Below, piece after piece: positions 1 to 14,100 of a DNA stretch of 64,000 bases (its first letter is position 1; each line of letters opens with the position of its first letter). This stretch comes from Setaria digitata (taxonomy: Eukaryota > Nematoda > Chromadorea > Rhabditida > Setariidae): contig RCAB01000020.1 in the NCBI GenBank assembly GCA_003640385.1, positions 1 to 64,000 of the forward strand, in the 5' to 3' direction. The notes beneath the pieces were generated by a model, which was not told the origin of the DNA, did no database searches, and saw only the letters and a list, made by a program, of their open reading frames with translations. A program made the translations under genes and the position numbers.

Positions 1-3000
1 TTAGCTGAAATCAGAAATATTCCTTCTATCAATACTGGCAGCAATCATTGATTCAGTGCAAGATTTAGCTTCTAGCGATAAGTGAGCAAGAAGAATTTGT
101 TATTAACTGCAGCAGAAACAAATATCATTTGCAGTCTTTTGTAATTTGTTTTTTAAAAAGATTTTGGTAATGTTAGATGAACAAAGAAAAGAAAATTGTA
201 GATTCAGAAAAAAGAAAAGTGAAAAAATTATAGTCATAGAAGTGTCAAACACTCAGTAAACCGTTACACACTAATCACAACTAATTTAATACAATAGCAA
301 TATAAAACATTCTCATTCGCAATAAATTTTCTCAGGAAGCAGTTTTGTAATAGTGACTAAATTACTAACTGCAAATAGGAAGCATACTTTCTTGAATAGA
401 TGTAAAACACTAATCTTTTTCCTTCTCGATATAGCCTTGAAACAATTGCTTCACAAGATGTGCTGCATCAAGATTTGCAGTAAAGCATAACTGAGTCTAT
501 TACTAATTACACTGTATAAAGTTTTATCTGCATGGAGCTTAGTAAAAAAGCACATTATGCTTGCATGAGCAGATTACCACCCTATTGTTGACTACTAGCA
601 CTATCATTTCTGATAAGGACATTCTCATCTAATATTGTTTTTTAGTCAAGGAAATAGCAGCTAATAATCACCCAGTAATTATTAAGTCAATCTCCATCAG
701 TGTCACAAAAATGCTAATGAAATAGAATAGGTGTCCTAGATGTGGAATGCATGGTAGGTCTACACAGTCAATTCGCGCATTCGTGAAAAAATTGTTTCGA
801 AGACCAGTGAATGCATAAATTCATTTATCGGCAATGCGAAACTGGAGAATGAACTATTCTAGGTTAGACAGTATCATGGTAAATACAGTTTGGGTAATGT
901 AGTATTGTACCGCAGCAATATTCTTAGAATCACAGACATTGATATAGCGAAATAAAGTATTTTTTCTCTTAAACTGTGCTTTTTCCACTTTTTTAATTAT
1001 TATATTTTTATTTAAGATTTCGATGTAAATGTGTCTTCTTATTCTGGAATTTACTAGCAGTCTACTCATTTACTTTTCATCACATAATTAAAAGTTTGCC
1101 ATTAAAAAGTACAGAAAGATCGGCAAAATGAATTTTAACAAATAATATATTAGTTTCGTACTTATATTTAACTCATCATAATGCCAACTGAGTTTTTCTT
1201 AAAAGGATTCTTCCTACAGATTGACCCCCCATTAAACCTTAATTTCCGCAACAGATTTAGCTGACACTGTTCGAATGCCTCTTTACACCTCACTGTTCGG
1301 TGGAATTCCGATAAACTATTGTTCATGTTTGGTGATGTGGAAGTTGTGAAGTTTTTTCTGTTTGAGACAAGATACAAATGAGGATCGGCTGATGAATGAT
1401 AACTTTTCTTTAAACTGACTATTCATTCAAACTTGCAATGAAACTGACTGATTTTCAACATCTTGTTTCGACTGTCTATTCAGCAAGTGCAAGAAAAAAA
1501 ACTATTAGATTTGAAGTTTTTCTGCATTAATTGCTTAATCGAAAAAAAATTAATATTTTACAATTCATAATTTGTTGCAACTTATATGCAAAACAGTAAT
1601 TCGTGCTCAAATACTCATCAATTTCTTCCGTAATAACAGTATGAATCAGCTTCCATTTGCGCGAACTGATTCGCTGAAATGGACCTGAATGTTACCGACT
1701 TAAGACAAATACCCTTTGTTTCCGAGTATGTTGGAACAGCCATTCTTGAAACTGTCCTAATGCATGTTTCACCATAAATAAATGCCGCTTACCCAAATTC
1801 CTACTATCTTTCATAGTTCGCAGGAACAAAAGTTTAATTATTTATTTACTCATACTTAATTCTTTTTAATTGAGGAATTTTCAAGATCAAATCCGTTGGC
1901 TATGAATATTTCCGAACTTTGATTCCCAAAAATTTCGATGTTTCTTCCGGAAGTAAAGAACATCAATAAATTTACAAGTTTCTTTTTACTTTATTAGTTT
2001 TCTTATTCTGACAAACCTGATTAGTTAGATAGTTTTAGTAAGTTGCCAAGTCCTCAGTAATAGCATTGTTGTAGAAATTCCAAATGCTATTTAGATCCGT
2101 TCCGGTACCATTAAGCATACTGTTTTTGGAAGTCAAAATACAGGAATTCTAGCATAATTTGAAATACTTAAATAACCAATTAATTTGGATACCTGTCTCA
2201 CTTTAGAATTCATTCATAACTGAAATAGCAGTAAGCTTCTCATAATACTCCCTTAATCATATTAAAGAGAAAAGGAAATCTGTTTTGCGCTGATACTTTT
2301 TGGGGTTAAAATTTATGCATATGTTTTAAATGTGAGATAAATGACACTCAAAAACAGCTTATTTTTCATTTCGAAATGATTCGCAGTCATTGATTTTGAA
2401 ATTTTTGTGTCATTTATAGTTTTAGATTATGCTTCTTTATTCTAAAAACAATTCACAAAAAAAAATCGAGAGTCTTTTAGCGAGAATTTTGGGAAAGTGA
2501 TTATTAACGAAACAAAAAGTTTTGTACTTATTAATGTACTTTCTGATTAAAAAGTTTTCAAAATCTCAAGAAATCAAATTCCAGATGGATGAAAGAACGA
2601 GTTCTGATAGTTTTTTTCAGTCCCCAATTTTCATGCAAATATTCCTCTGCTTTTTCGAAGTCTTATCATCTCGTACTATTCTATTTGCGTCATATTTTTG
2701 TCTTCATTTTGCCTAGAAGTTAATGAGCCTAGTTTGTTTTTGGAACGTAATATTCATCTTTCTATGTTTTATAATCTTCACTTTTTGCATTTGTCGCAGT
2801 GTATCTCTTTCTATATGGTTTTGAATCTTAACAAAATAGTTTTAATTATAATTACAGTACCACTCGTAAAACAAAACTTCTCACCACCAAAAAAGCATAC
2901 TGCAATATCTAAGGTACTGATTTCTCAAACTGTATTATTTTTCACCAGTGTAGCAACTTGTTGGAACTCTCACCTGCACTGAAAAATTCTTCAATCTAGA

Positions 3001-5103
3001 AATTTTTTGCATACAAGCTCGGAAGGAATAGTGCGAGCATCACAGTGTAGTGGTAGGAAAAACAAAGCGGAAAATTAAGATTGTAATTGAAATTTGAACT
3101 CAGTCATAAGTTACTCATAAAAATTTGCCAACAGATTCGCAATGCAGGGATAATTAAGATATGATAAATTTTTTTCCTTTTTTTTGTGCTGTCAAAAGAA
3201 ACTACTTTTGAGAACAGAATAATAAGTAAAATTTATTTTAAAATCTATTCTCCAGACTTCAATCCAGAAGATTTTCAGGTCGGAATTAGCTCATGGATAT
3301 AGTAGAGAAATTTGACGAATTATTGCTTGTAAATCTGATCGTTTTAAAAAACCGAACTTCACTGAGTAAGGAAAGTTATAGAAGATGGGTTTGTCCGAAA
3401 AAATAGTTACATTTGGTTTGGATGAAGAAAGACTGAGGGCTTTTTATTATCTGACATGAAAGCTTCTTTACTACTGAATAATAATAATAATTTAATTTGT
3501 CTTTATTATTGTAGCAAGAAAAGGATGGAACATAATTGTTTAGATAGAATGAAACAATGAGCATGTAATAGATATTTGCTTATGTTTGTAGTCAGATCAA
3601 ATGAGTGATTCAATCAAGTTCAATATCAATCTAGACGAATCGGTAGAAACGGAGATGTAGTTTTGCATCTTTGTTGCTAGAAAAGTCCGCTTATATTCAG
3701 CTGCTTATTATAGTTGTATTTTATTTAAGTCTTTTTTTATTGTACACAATCGTAAAAGAGGAAAATGATTAATTTTTATTCGAAAAGCATCCATGGAACA
3801 GTAAAGAAACTGCTAACTGAAGAGCTAATTTATCACAGATGCTAGTATTCCTAAGAGCCATAATGTTATGAATAATCAAACTTCTTACGTGCTTATTTAT
3901 GATGAATTTATTTTCCTTTCCTTCATAGCCGAAGTTCCTATCATATTCATTGGGAATAATTTTGCCGAGACGGAAACAGCAGTAGCTTTTTGGAATTTAA
4001 GTCAGTTAAGAAAACATGGCATTAGTCAACAGAAATTAGGTGGGTTGGTAGGCTATGATGCTTGGAACACCTGTTCTAGAAACTAATGTCGTTGAGTTCT
4101 GATAGTCATCGTCAGGATCCGGTTCTTATTTTCTACATCACATAATTCTGTTTAAATTGCCTTCACTGATTACGAAATAAAAAAAAAAGTAACGAAATAG
4201 CAGTTACTATTTTTGTTACTAGTTTCTACTAGTAAATTAAGTATCAGTAAGGTTTTTTTATGCTCACGGTTCCGTCCGACTTTTGACAGATTCATGAAAA
4301 AACTAAAGAATATAGGGTAATATTTCTGCTCAACTTATTTTCCATGTAAAGATTCAGAAGCCTAAACCTTAAAATTTCATTTTATTTGGTTTAGTAGTAT
4401 CTTATAATCAAATCGACGAAAGCAAAATAAACTAATATATCCATCTAAAATTCATAATCACCGAAGAGAATTTTTTTCAGTAGTCAGTAGAACAAAAAAC
4501 TTCTCGTAATTTCTCGTTGTAAGAATTCATATCGGATTCTACAATTGCGCAACTGAAGGTATTTAAAGTGCACGAATACTAAGTTATACGTTCACATTCA
4601 CTGCGATTCGCTTAGAACGAACAGTCTCAGTGTAACCCTACAATTAGTGAGATTTATTAATGATTTCTTTCGAGTTACGTGAAAGTTGAACAAGGGAAGA
4701 GTATACTTTGCGCGTAACAGCGGGAACATTTGAGTATCCTTTACTACCGGATAGCTCTGTACAAATACTGTAATTTCGGACGTGAACTTCATTACATACA
4801 TCTTATTAGGGATGCGTACGTCTGATCGTACTGTTTACTGCATTTTTTTTACAGGAGACTTTTTGAAACAACCATTTAACCTCTCAGTTGAACTTCCCCG
4901 AAGCAACACGATTGAGCTAATTTTGCTGAGAACTTAGTTTATTGGCTTGGACGCTGCTTTCCAAATTCTTCACTTTCTCAGAGTAGAGAGTGATGCTTAC
5001 ATTTCAAAGTATTAATATTTTCAAGCAAAATCAAATCCATCACCGTTTGCAATGTCTGCCTATTACTTTCTTATGTTACTTCCGACTTTGTTATTTATAA
5101 AGA
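1..5103. other. Gene-poor AT-rich stretch
   Basis: I see no convincing exon here on either strand. The open frames are short (94 codons at most), compositionally random, and lack family motifs or consistent flanking splice sites. Runs of A and T and simple sequence are frequent. The right-hand end is the presumed 3' flank of the Scratch-like gene, whose stop codon lies at 5104-5106. Confidence 0.6.
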
Positions 5104-8100
5104 TTATGATGAAGCGACGTGCCGACTGCGTAGTGGACGTTGTATAGGGCATACCAATTCAATATGCTTGTTCAGATAACTTTTCAGTGCGAATAATTTG
5201 CCGCAACCAGGACATTCGTACTTCTTGATACCTGTAAAAAAGAAGCTAGGAATCAAAACTAAAAGAAAGATAAGTTACTAGTGGGAAACAGATGGTTGAA
5301 ATAGATTTCTAAAGTGTGGATCAGAGACATCTGATCGCCCATGAATTGAAGACGAGTAAATTAGGACAGCATAGGGAGAAGGAATGAAACACGGCAGGAT
5401 AGAAAAGGTGCGTCTTGGTCTCTAGCAGTAATTATAGAAAAGGTTTGACCCTTTGTAAGCCTAGGAAGAAATCTTTCAGCATAGGAAGCAAACTCCTGCA
5501 GAATCCCTGTCAATTGCACAGTGAAGCGTGTGATTATTTATTAGCCAGATGAGGAAGGAGCAAAAAGAGCACAGACTTGTAGCTCATTTAATCCTACTCC
5601 TTACTCCTTAGGCCTAGCATTGTTCGCAGCACCCGTACAATCCGTCATAATCTGGCTTCTTCATAGAAGCGAAATTAAGCGTTTAATCTCCTGAAGCCGA
5701 AAAACAAGAGGGGAAGAGGAAGCGATATGATTTCAGTAACTTTGATAAATTGCTGAAACTTGCCGGAATGAGTGTGCATGTGAGCTCGCAGATTGCTGCG
5801 GTCAGCGAAAGCCTTTCCGCAGTGAGCGCATCCGTACGGCTTCTGACCTGTGTGAGCACGCATATGACCTTGCAAGAGCCATGGTCGCGAGAATGTCTTG
5901 CCGCATTGCGTGCATTTGTGTGCTGCTTTGTGTGTCAACATGTGCATGCTGCAAACGTTATCAGTTCCGTAGGTTCCGGAGAGTGGATTTTTACCTTATC
6001 AGATTAGTACCTGAGCGCAGGCATGCTAACATAAACTCGATCGCAGTTTGGACATTGTTTAGCATAAGGACTATCTAAAGGTCGATGTGTTTGCTTGTGT
6101 CTTGATAAATTCGAAGTGGTTGCATATGATTTACCGCACTGATTGCAAATAAGTCTGCTTGATAAGTCCACGGTTGAAATCTAAAAGTTTGGTAATAATT
6201 GTCAATGTTGGTGAAACATTTAAAAAACATAAATAAAGAAGATTAAGCGATAAATGAGATGGTAAATAAACTTTCAGAAAGTGACTGAAGACTAAACCTG
6301 ACAAGCAAAAATTTGAGCTTAGATACTTGAACTGGAATTTGAATACCAAAAATTAAAATTTTCCAAAATTAGATCCGTTTATTTGGGAGTCTTGAATACT
6401 GTAAAGATTTAAAAGTTATATAGAGTGGATTAGACGATATACAACGGACCTCCCTATCACTACTAAATCCTTTTTTGCGCTTCGATCGTCCATCTGTTGA
6501 TTGCAAAGCATCGAGCGTGTATCTCGTCGTGCCACCTTCACAGTTTTGTATACTTGAGGATGAAAGTTCGATCTAAAAAGAGAAAAAAATTTCCCTAAAA
6601 AGAATTGGAGAGCTGAATATATCGAGATTTTACAGAAGCAGTTGCTCACCTTAGCAAAACTGCTTTCTGACAGTTTCGTATTGATGGGAATTGTGGATGA
6701 ATTCGTTCTACCCAATAAACTTTCTATTGAAAATGCATCCACTTTACAATTTTTGGTCTGAAAGATATGAGACTGATGACTTATCAACCCTGCCTAAACT
6801 TTCTGTTCAAATTATTTCAATTTCTTGCAGTATAAATGTGCCTTGTTAGGTATTCAAAATGAATATGTTTGAATATGTGAAAACATTCTCTAGTATATGA
6901 GAAGAATTATACACTAAGATATAAATATAAATGATGGTTTTGTCTCTGACCATACTTCATTTTTCGAACGAACAAGTTCGGTGCCTTTATCCTGAAGAAA
7001 TTGAAACGGCCTGTGAAGAAGAAATACACCTTTTTGTTTCTAACAAGCTTTTAAATTAATTGTTAGATAATATTTAGGTTAAAATGCTCTCATATTAACA
7101 GAAAGGGACGTTAACAGTCTAACAATTTCAAGTCTATAAATTAGGAATTAAAATTGAGATTACCAAAACTGTCCATTCATTCATTGCATGGTTTTTGAAA
7201 TTGGAAAACTGTCAACTGTAGAAAATTGCATGTCAAACATTCTTAGAGAAAGATTCAGAAATCATCTGCTTAGATGCAACCATTCACTTGTAACATTGTT
7301 AATTATAGCTAATGAAGAAGTATTTTATGCAGTGAACTACAATATTGCTCAGACTTGTTGTTTGAATAAGGATAAGATCGAACGGTGAACGGGTAGGGAG
7401 AAGGAAGGTGCTTTCAGATGCAAATAGTGGCAGTTGCAAGCTCAGGTGAATTTCCTTCCTTCCTAGTGTCATTGGCGACATAATTGGTGTTGCATGTATC
7501 GAGCACCACCTTTATGAAAAGATCTCAATTATTTGGACCAGAGAACTTTTGGAAATGATTGCTCGTATTATTTTCATCTTTAGAAAGAAACTTTAATGCA
7601 ATGTAGTTTTGCCCATGTGTTCCACTGGAAGAGTATAACTACAAGATGATTCTCTCCAGTTCAAAATATTGCTGGAAGAACAAGGGTCATCATTTTATGC
7701 TACATAGCTTTTGACTTTTTATGAAATTTGAATACATAATTAAAAACTGCAGTCGATGAAGCGGTTGTTTTTTAACTTTCGTGATTTGGTTATTAGGATT
7801 CAAGGATTGTCAGTTCTAACCATAAAGAGTTTGTTGGAAGAATCATAATAGCTCACAATATTATGATTATTGCGTCACTTAGCTCAGTAACTGCTAATGA
7901 AATTAGTGAAACCTGTCTTCATACTGTGCCATTTATTATTAAACCTTTAAGCTTCCTAACAATTAGCAATATTTACAATTACTCCCTTTCTTCTCTTTGT
8001 CTTGGATGGAAATAACTTAATTATTCATTAATTTAAATACCTTTTTCTTATTCCTTGCTGAGCACCCTTCATAATTTGAAGCATTGGACAGCAATGGTAA

Positions 8101-8999
8101 CGCCTGATTATCCACTGGTATCCTACAAAGGTCGTTTTGCAAGTGAGTATTAAAACGTGGTGCCAAATCTGAAAATTATATTGCGTGTTACAAGGTGTGA
8201 GGTGAAAGAAGATATGTTATTATCATGCAGAATAACGGTCCTATCATACCACTTGTTTAATTAGCTGCTCATTTTTTGCTAAATTAATTGCTTAATCGGG
8301 ATGTTTTTAGTTTTGGTTCTAAAGTGCATTTCAATCAGAAATTTAATCTGAATTTAGAAGTCTCTATTTATAATACGTGAATAAACAATCAAATAATATG
8401 AGCAGACGAAGAATAGAGCAAATAGTTAGGAGTTAAAATCAAGGCATAATTATTCGAAATGATTAAAGAATAATCATTATGATCAAATAAACTAAAAGAA
8501 TATATGAAATCAAAAAGCGAAGCAATTAGTAAGGTGAAAAAGTAAGAATGGTAAGCAACAATTTGCTAGAGTGAGATTGCTTCCACAACCTTTAAATTTC
8601 ATTTCTCAGTGACATAAAAGATGTTTGTTACTGATGTGATTTCCTATGAAATAAGTTCTGCAACTCACTGTAAATATCGGCGCTAATGCGCTTTGCGAGA
8701 GCACTTTTGGGCAACTCGATGGATGGCTGCGAGAATACCGGTATTGCTAAATGTGATAGTAAGCAAGGAGTAAGCAACTTGGAGCCGGATCCAGCATCAT
8801 TTGAGGAAATCATACTCGGAGCTGAGGCAGAAACCTGATTCCGGGACTCCTGTTTCATGACTGAGGCTGTATGCAACCTCAGAGATGAGTACCATTCACG
8901 CAGGAATGTGGCTTCTGTCGTTGCTGGCGACGACCAATTCGACATTACAATTTTAAAAGCTGGAATCTCATATGTCACAAAAAGATGAGACTTCGGCAT
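5104..8999 (-). CDS. Scratch/CES-1-type zinc-finger transcriptional repressor
   Basis: Exons in transcript order are 8999-8632, 7010-6956, 6757-6650, 6572-6450, 6180-6011, 5948-5764 and 5231-5104. Phases close to give 378 residues. Five fingers start near residue 229: an [13 protein letters not shown] finger, then KQCPNC..., [40 protein letters not shown], and a final C2HC finger ([19 protein letters not shown]...C). This series is diagnostic of the Snail/Scratch family, nearest Scratch/CES-1. These are nuclear E-box repressors; C. elegans CES-1 controls neuron-specific cell death. The chosen ATG gives MPKSHLFV, resembling the N-terminal SNAG repression motif. The open frame extends upstream to 9155, so the start is inferred. 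The last intron (5763-5232) needs a GC donor (GCAAGT). The donor after 6450 (GTCCGT) is weak, and exons 2-4 rest on phase and splice sites rather than homology. Confidence 0.85.
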
Positions 9000-9687
9000 A
9001 AATTTCTTTTTCTCATTTCGGAAAGCTAGGCGATATTTTGAAGTCCTTATTAAAAAAGATTTTAAGATTTGTTTGAGCACGCTCGTACTAGAACATTCCT
9101 TTCTCATCAATTTAGAATATAAAATATAAAGTTCTTTTGTCCCCAGAACTCCCATTCGAAGAAATCAGTGCTACAGGAACAGATTTTGGAAGCGAACCAA
9201 CTACTGCTGGGCCAAGCAAACGGTGGTTCTGCTTCTTTTATATTTGGCCCTCCTTTAGAGGCTTGCATAAAATTCATTCTTGAGCATGTGTGACATTTTC
9301 TGGGATGGGTCGGAGGAGAAACAGGATGGATGGTTAGGGAAAGGGGCGTCTCGTTCTGGATTAAGCTTCTTATTGGTTGACCTATTCATGCTCAGCTGAT
9401 TTTCACCCAGAATTTGCATTTCTTGAGGAAGCAGAAACCTTACTGAACAGAACCAAGCCTATACTCTTCAGTTCCTAAATAAGCACCTTTTATTACTGAT
9501 TGCTTACTGTTCAAGTAAAACAAATAAATTTGTAAAGGTGCTTCTGTTTTTCCGCAGTTATCACTAACATATTGTTCGATGCGCTCGTAAGCGAGCCATG
9601 AACAAAGCTTGTTTGTGGTATTACGATAATAATAAAATGTTTATTTGCACCATTGTTAATGCAATAGTTACGGACTTTTCAAAGACT
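9000..9687. other. Intergenic, nothing recognised
   Basis: This is the presumed promoter side of the Scratch-like gene. An open frame in phase with its first exon continues to 9155, so a longer N-terminus is possible. I see no other exon or repeat. Confidence 0.4.
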
Positions 9688-11108
9688 TCACACTTGACTT
9701 ATTTTTGCAAAGTAATTTTTTGGTATTGGAGGTTGACAGCCCTCCACACTGAGGGATGTTAATCCGAAGTGAAACGTGCTTAGAGTTATCAAACGATTGC
9801 GAAACATATGGATATGTCGAAATGGTGATTGCATTTCTTCTGCTAATTGGAATGATTGATTACAGCACTGTGAAATGTCCGATGACCTGATGACACTGTT
9901 CCATTCTTGAATTTCTCGCCAGCTCTTTATCACTGATTTTTTCATCTGTGCAGTGCCAACTGTCGCTGTTAAAGTTCCATGCACATATACCTGCTCAAGC
10001 AACTTTCTCTACTAAATCTCTTTCTGATGGAAGGCTTGAAAATTAACTCTCCAAGTATTTCAATTAAAAGAAACAACGCCTCTGCACGTTTGTAAAATTT
10101 CCATAATTTTACCAACTGGAGACGCCCTATAATAGCAGCAAGCAGACAGAAGCCATATACTGATCCCACGAACAATCCAAGCTGTCCAATCGTGTCTTTA
10201 ATCCATCTGCTGCTTGTTCCAGTTCTTCATGAAAATGCTAACGGATTCAGATGTTTCATTTTAGTCACTCATTGGATTAAATGGTTGACCCTCTAAATCT
10301 GGCTTGAAAGGTAGACCCGTGATCATCAACTAATTGCTTGAGTGGTCCGATTGCGTCGGAAATGTCATCTGATACATCAGCAATCCCCAGTGCAGTTGTT
10401 TCTGCACACTTCTCATTCGTCTCATACTAATCTTGAAGAACACCTGTACCTAGTCTTGTAATAGTTCTCGCCCTGTCTCTTTCTCTATCTAATCCTGCAA
10501 CCTTTCATACATGATCCTTAACCCGATATCGGGTCTCTGATCTCGTGCATCTAATAATTGACAATATTTACGTAGGGGAAATTCCATAAACATGTCTTAC
10601 TGTATTAAAATCGCTAAAAAAGATTAAATTTGAAGTTTGAATAAAACAGGGATGTGCTTGGATTCCTGCGAATGCGCTTGGATTCCTACAAATGCCCTTG
10701 GATTCCTACGAATGCGCTTGGATTCCTACAAATGCCCTTGGATTCCTACGAATGCGCTTGGATTCCTACAAATGCGTATTTCACATGACATATATTTTCC
10801 AATTGAATTTTTTTAATGAAGCAGAGAATATATGGACGACAAAGATCTCATTGAGTTTAGTCCCTTTTCAAGCGTGCTCTACGTGGCCACGTGTCTTCAT
10901 CCTCATTGTGTGGCAGCTGAAACACATTAATAGAAGCTACACAGCAGATAATAACTGTATCAGCAGTGAATTCTACAAAGCATGCATTTTTTCTACAAAT
11001 GGTTGAATTGTTTCCTTCGTAACATTGGCTACAGTAACCGAGCCAAAAGTGTGCAGATGGTTGTTGCGGGTTGCCGCAGGTGTTGACCCCTACAGCCTCG
11101 AGACGCAA
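9688..11108 (-). pseudogene. Broken open frames, possibly a decayed envelope-like or transposon protein
   Basis: Reading the minus strand there are successive open pieces in different frames, broken by stops. At 11108-10857 is a cysteine-bearing piece (CGNPQQPSAHFW, GYCSQCYEG) ending in a dibasic RARLKRD before a stop. Near 10420-10280 is an acidic piece. At 10175-9969 is a piece with a strong hydrophobic segment (LFVGSVYGFCLLAAIIG) followed by basic residues. An overlapping frame runs 10002-9688. A cysteine-rich outer part, a furin-like dibasic site and a C-terminal membrane anchor in that order resemble a retroelement or viral envelope glycoprotein. I do not recognise a specific family, and neighbouring pol or gag motifs were not seen. 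It may instead be a degraded host membrane protein. Confidence 0.3.
10652..10777. repeat. 20-bp minisatellite, about six copies
   Basis: The unit gcttggattcctacgaatgc recurs every 20 bp from about 10656. Alternate units differ (cgaatgcg versus caaatgcc), so the array is really a 40-bp higher-order repeat. Because 20 is not a multiple of three, the short reading frames through it are artefacts. It interrupts the broken frames described for this region. Confidence 0.85.
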
Positions 11109-14100
11109 CGTTACGTAACCCTACCCAATCAATGCATCCATTTTTCGTCCACTAATTTCTCAGCAAAGAGTGCGGGGCACCATCAAGTTGGTGTCGTCAA
11201 AAAATCCCTGGTGAACTACTATGACCTATCTTAAATTGTTATTGTGAATGGTACCAGAAGCTGCTCATAAATAGCCAGGAAGGTGAGCAATAAATGGCCA
11301 GAAAATAAAGTAAAGTAACAGAAGAATAAGTAACAGATCTGTTGGTACTTCTCACTAAGGACGATAATAAAACGAAGTGAAATGTCTAGTTTATGAGTTG
11401 TAAGCATTCTTGTAAGCACTTGAGCCTGAATACTTCCCCATATTAACTGTGTAAGTGCTTATTGTCCGTCTTAGAAGGCTTGGGAAGAAAGTACTTGAAC
11501 GGTGGATGTTGCTTTGTTGGACATTAATGGAAGGAAGCATCAGGCTGCTTCTTCGCTTATCTTCATCGCTGTTGTGAGACAAGCGTGTTGAATATTCTTG
11601 AATTGTCGTTTAGGCTGAAAAATCTTAGGCAAGTCTTTAGGGGATGGAAAAACATCATAAACAATTTTATTCAACCATCAATGCACTAGCAACTCCTGGA
11701 AGTAGTCAGTTTCAGTACACCACTGTCCAGGCCTACCGAGTAGCTCGAAACAGTGAGTACAACTTCGTTTAGGCACTAAAGGCGTTTATCTTGCTATTCT
11801 GATCTTTATCACTTGAAAGATTTTCCGGAAGCGAATGCCATGTAAGGAAATTTTTTGCAAACTTTACATAACACGTGTTTCAGTGAAAAATCAGAACAGG
11901 GATATTCTGGAAAACTCCTCAAGTATGAATTAATTGGCAGAATAGATTTTCAGTCGGTCGAGAATATTTTAAAAGTGGCAGAATTAAAAAAATTCTAGAG
12001 ATCTGTTAAAATTTATTTCTCGACAATCCCAAGGGTAGCCATCTGATACAAACAAGCCCTATTGCACTCAAAGATTGATTCTAGCAGTAACAGATTTGAT
12101 GACCGTGGAGATCCTTTCCATGGCATTGGAAGACATCATTTTGCTTACAGTACTTCATTATTATCACAAGACAATCTGGAGGGCAAACTAATCGAAGAGG
12201 CTGTGTCATGTTGTCAAAAACTTGTCACATTTTGATAAGTTTCTTGAGTTCACTGACATTTTCATATTCGTCTTCTCTTCGCAAAGCAAACCTTTTCATA
12301 ATCACTAGCTACTTATCAGAGGAGGAATCAGCCATTTTCAAGAATGCTTAAATTTCCCTCATCGGAGGAAACTTCATGCCACTACTTGAATTCTCATTGT
12401 CAAATTAAATGATTGAAAGTTAGTGATAACTTATTTTGGACCTAGGCAAAGCAGCGGACGAGGAAACTGAACAAACAGATGTGCATATGTTGGACTGAAT
12501 TATTCAACAATTATAATTTAAAAAGAGAAGCCAAGTCGGTGCTGGCAAAAGGGAGATATGGATGTCACATAATCCCATTAGTAGCGGTATCATCTCCTTG
12601 TCAAAACATACAATTCTATTGTCAGCTTCAGAACAGATTGCAGTTTGTCTTCTTCTGAGGGAAGCGCTCCGCGGTTAGCTGCACCCCCCGCGGTGAATCG
12701 CAGTTCTCCATCTCATTCGCAAAAGCAAATCAAAAGCCAACGCTACTACTACTCTTATGACTCATTAATTAGCACTGGTTAAATAAATTCCGAACCTTGG
12801 AAGTTGGGGGGAATAAGGTATGTTACAGCATAGTCCTCAGAAGTCCAGTTACACTACACTAGTTCCAACTCCATCAGCTCTTTTCCACAAACGGACAAAT
12901 AGTGATATGGAAATCCAAGATCTTCAGCGATCTGGCATAAAAACACACAGAATATTCTTATATGGCATCATTACTTTCGCTGGAGCTACTGAGTCAGGGT
13001 GGCAATATTTTTTCAAAGAGATGTTATGACCAAAAGCGAAGATTTCGTTGATATTTTCGTTCAATTAATCCATTTTTTCCAAACTTTCCTTCATTACGTA
13101 AAAGAAAAGTCTGTCACCAGAAAATATTTTGTATTGTTTTTCACCTTACAGAAAAAATTAGCTTCGAATTTCTTTCCAGCTTTTTCACTGAATTTATTTA
13201 TTTTTTTAAACATATCTTTAGCTGAATGTTTTTAATCGAAAACTCGTATCTCTGATCACTCCTGTCAGCAAAGTTTATTTTCATTTTTAGACACACATTT
13301 CAGCTGCAAATATTATTTCTTGAGGATTATGCATCTGGAGATTTCTCGATCTCTGGGATGAAAAAACTTCAAACTTTCTTTTACATTTGAACTTACGAAG
13401 AAAATTTTTCGTTCTTAGGAAGTTTGTTCCTCTCATTAATAGAAATGAAAAGGATGGATGAAGCATGCTTGTTAAATAATAGCATCAACAATACTAAGTA
13501 ATTGCATCTTAATTGGTAGCAATATTTGACATCATTAAATGCTGCTCAACGCAGCTGCAACAACTTACCCCTTGCGCAATGACTGAACACATCTTTTTTA
13601 CCAATCAGTTAAACATTGTTGATTCCGCCATGAAGCAATAAGCACTTTTAAACAGATGTTCCACACTCCGTAGACTTGACCTTTTGCTGACCTCTCTGTC
13701 ATTGCTCTCCCTGAAATAAAAAGAGACATTGCTTAAGTACTGTAAAGACAGCCTTGTCGAGCTTATTTGATTGCTCATTAAGCGACATATGATCAAGTGA
13801 ACTAGTAAGGTCTCAGCGTTTGTGATTTCTAGATAAGTTATATAGCTGGAATATCCGATATGTTTCAGATGTTCCAAAAGCAAAAAGCAAAAGCCTATTT
13901 TTAGCTCATGTGTTTCCTACTAATTGTTTTAAGGCACTTTAGAGAACTGTCTAGACTCGAACAAACCACATGTATGATGGCACTAAACGAATACACTGGT
14001 AAGTAGAAAGAGAGTGTTGCTGGAAGTCACAGGTGTGAATGTATGGACATACATACCTGTGCATATATTCCTCCCTTGACAGTCCAACTTTGTTCAGTGA

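Noticed and set aside
12660..12695. CCGCGG-containing GC-rich patch as a regulatory palindrome or CpG island
   Set aside because: Too short, not a clean inverted repeat, and no gene nearby uses it.
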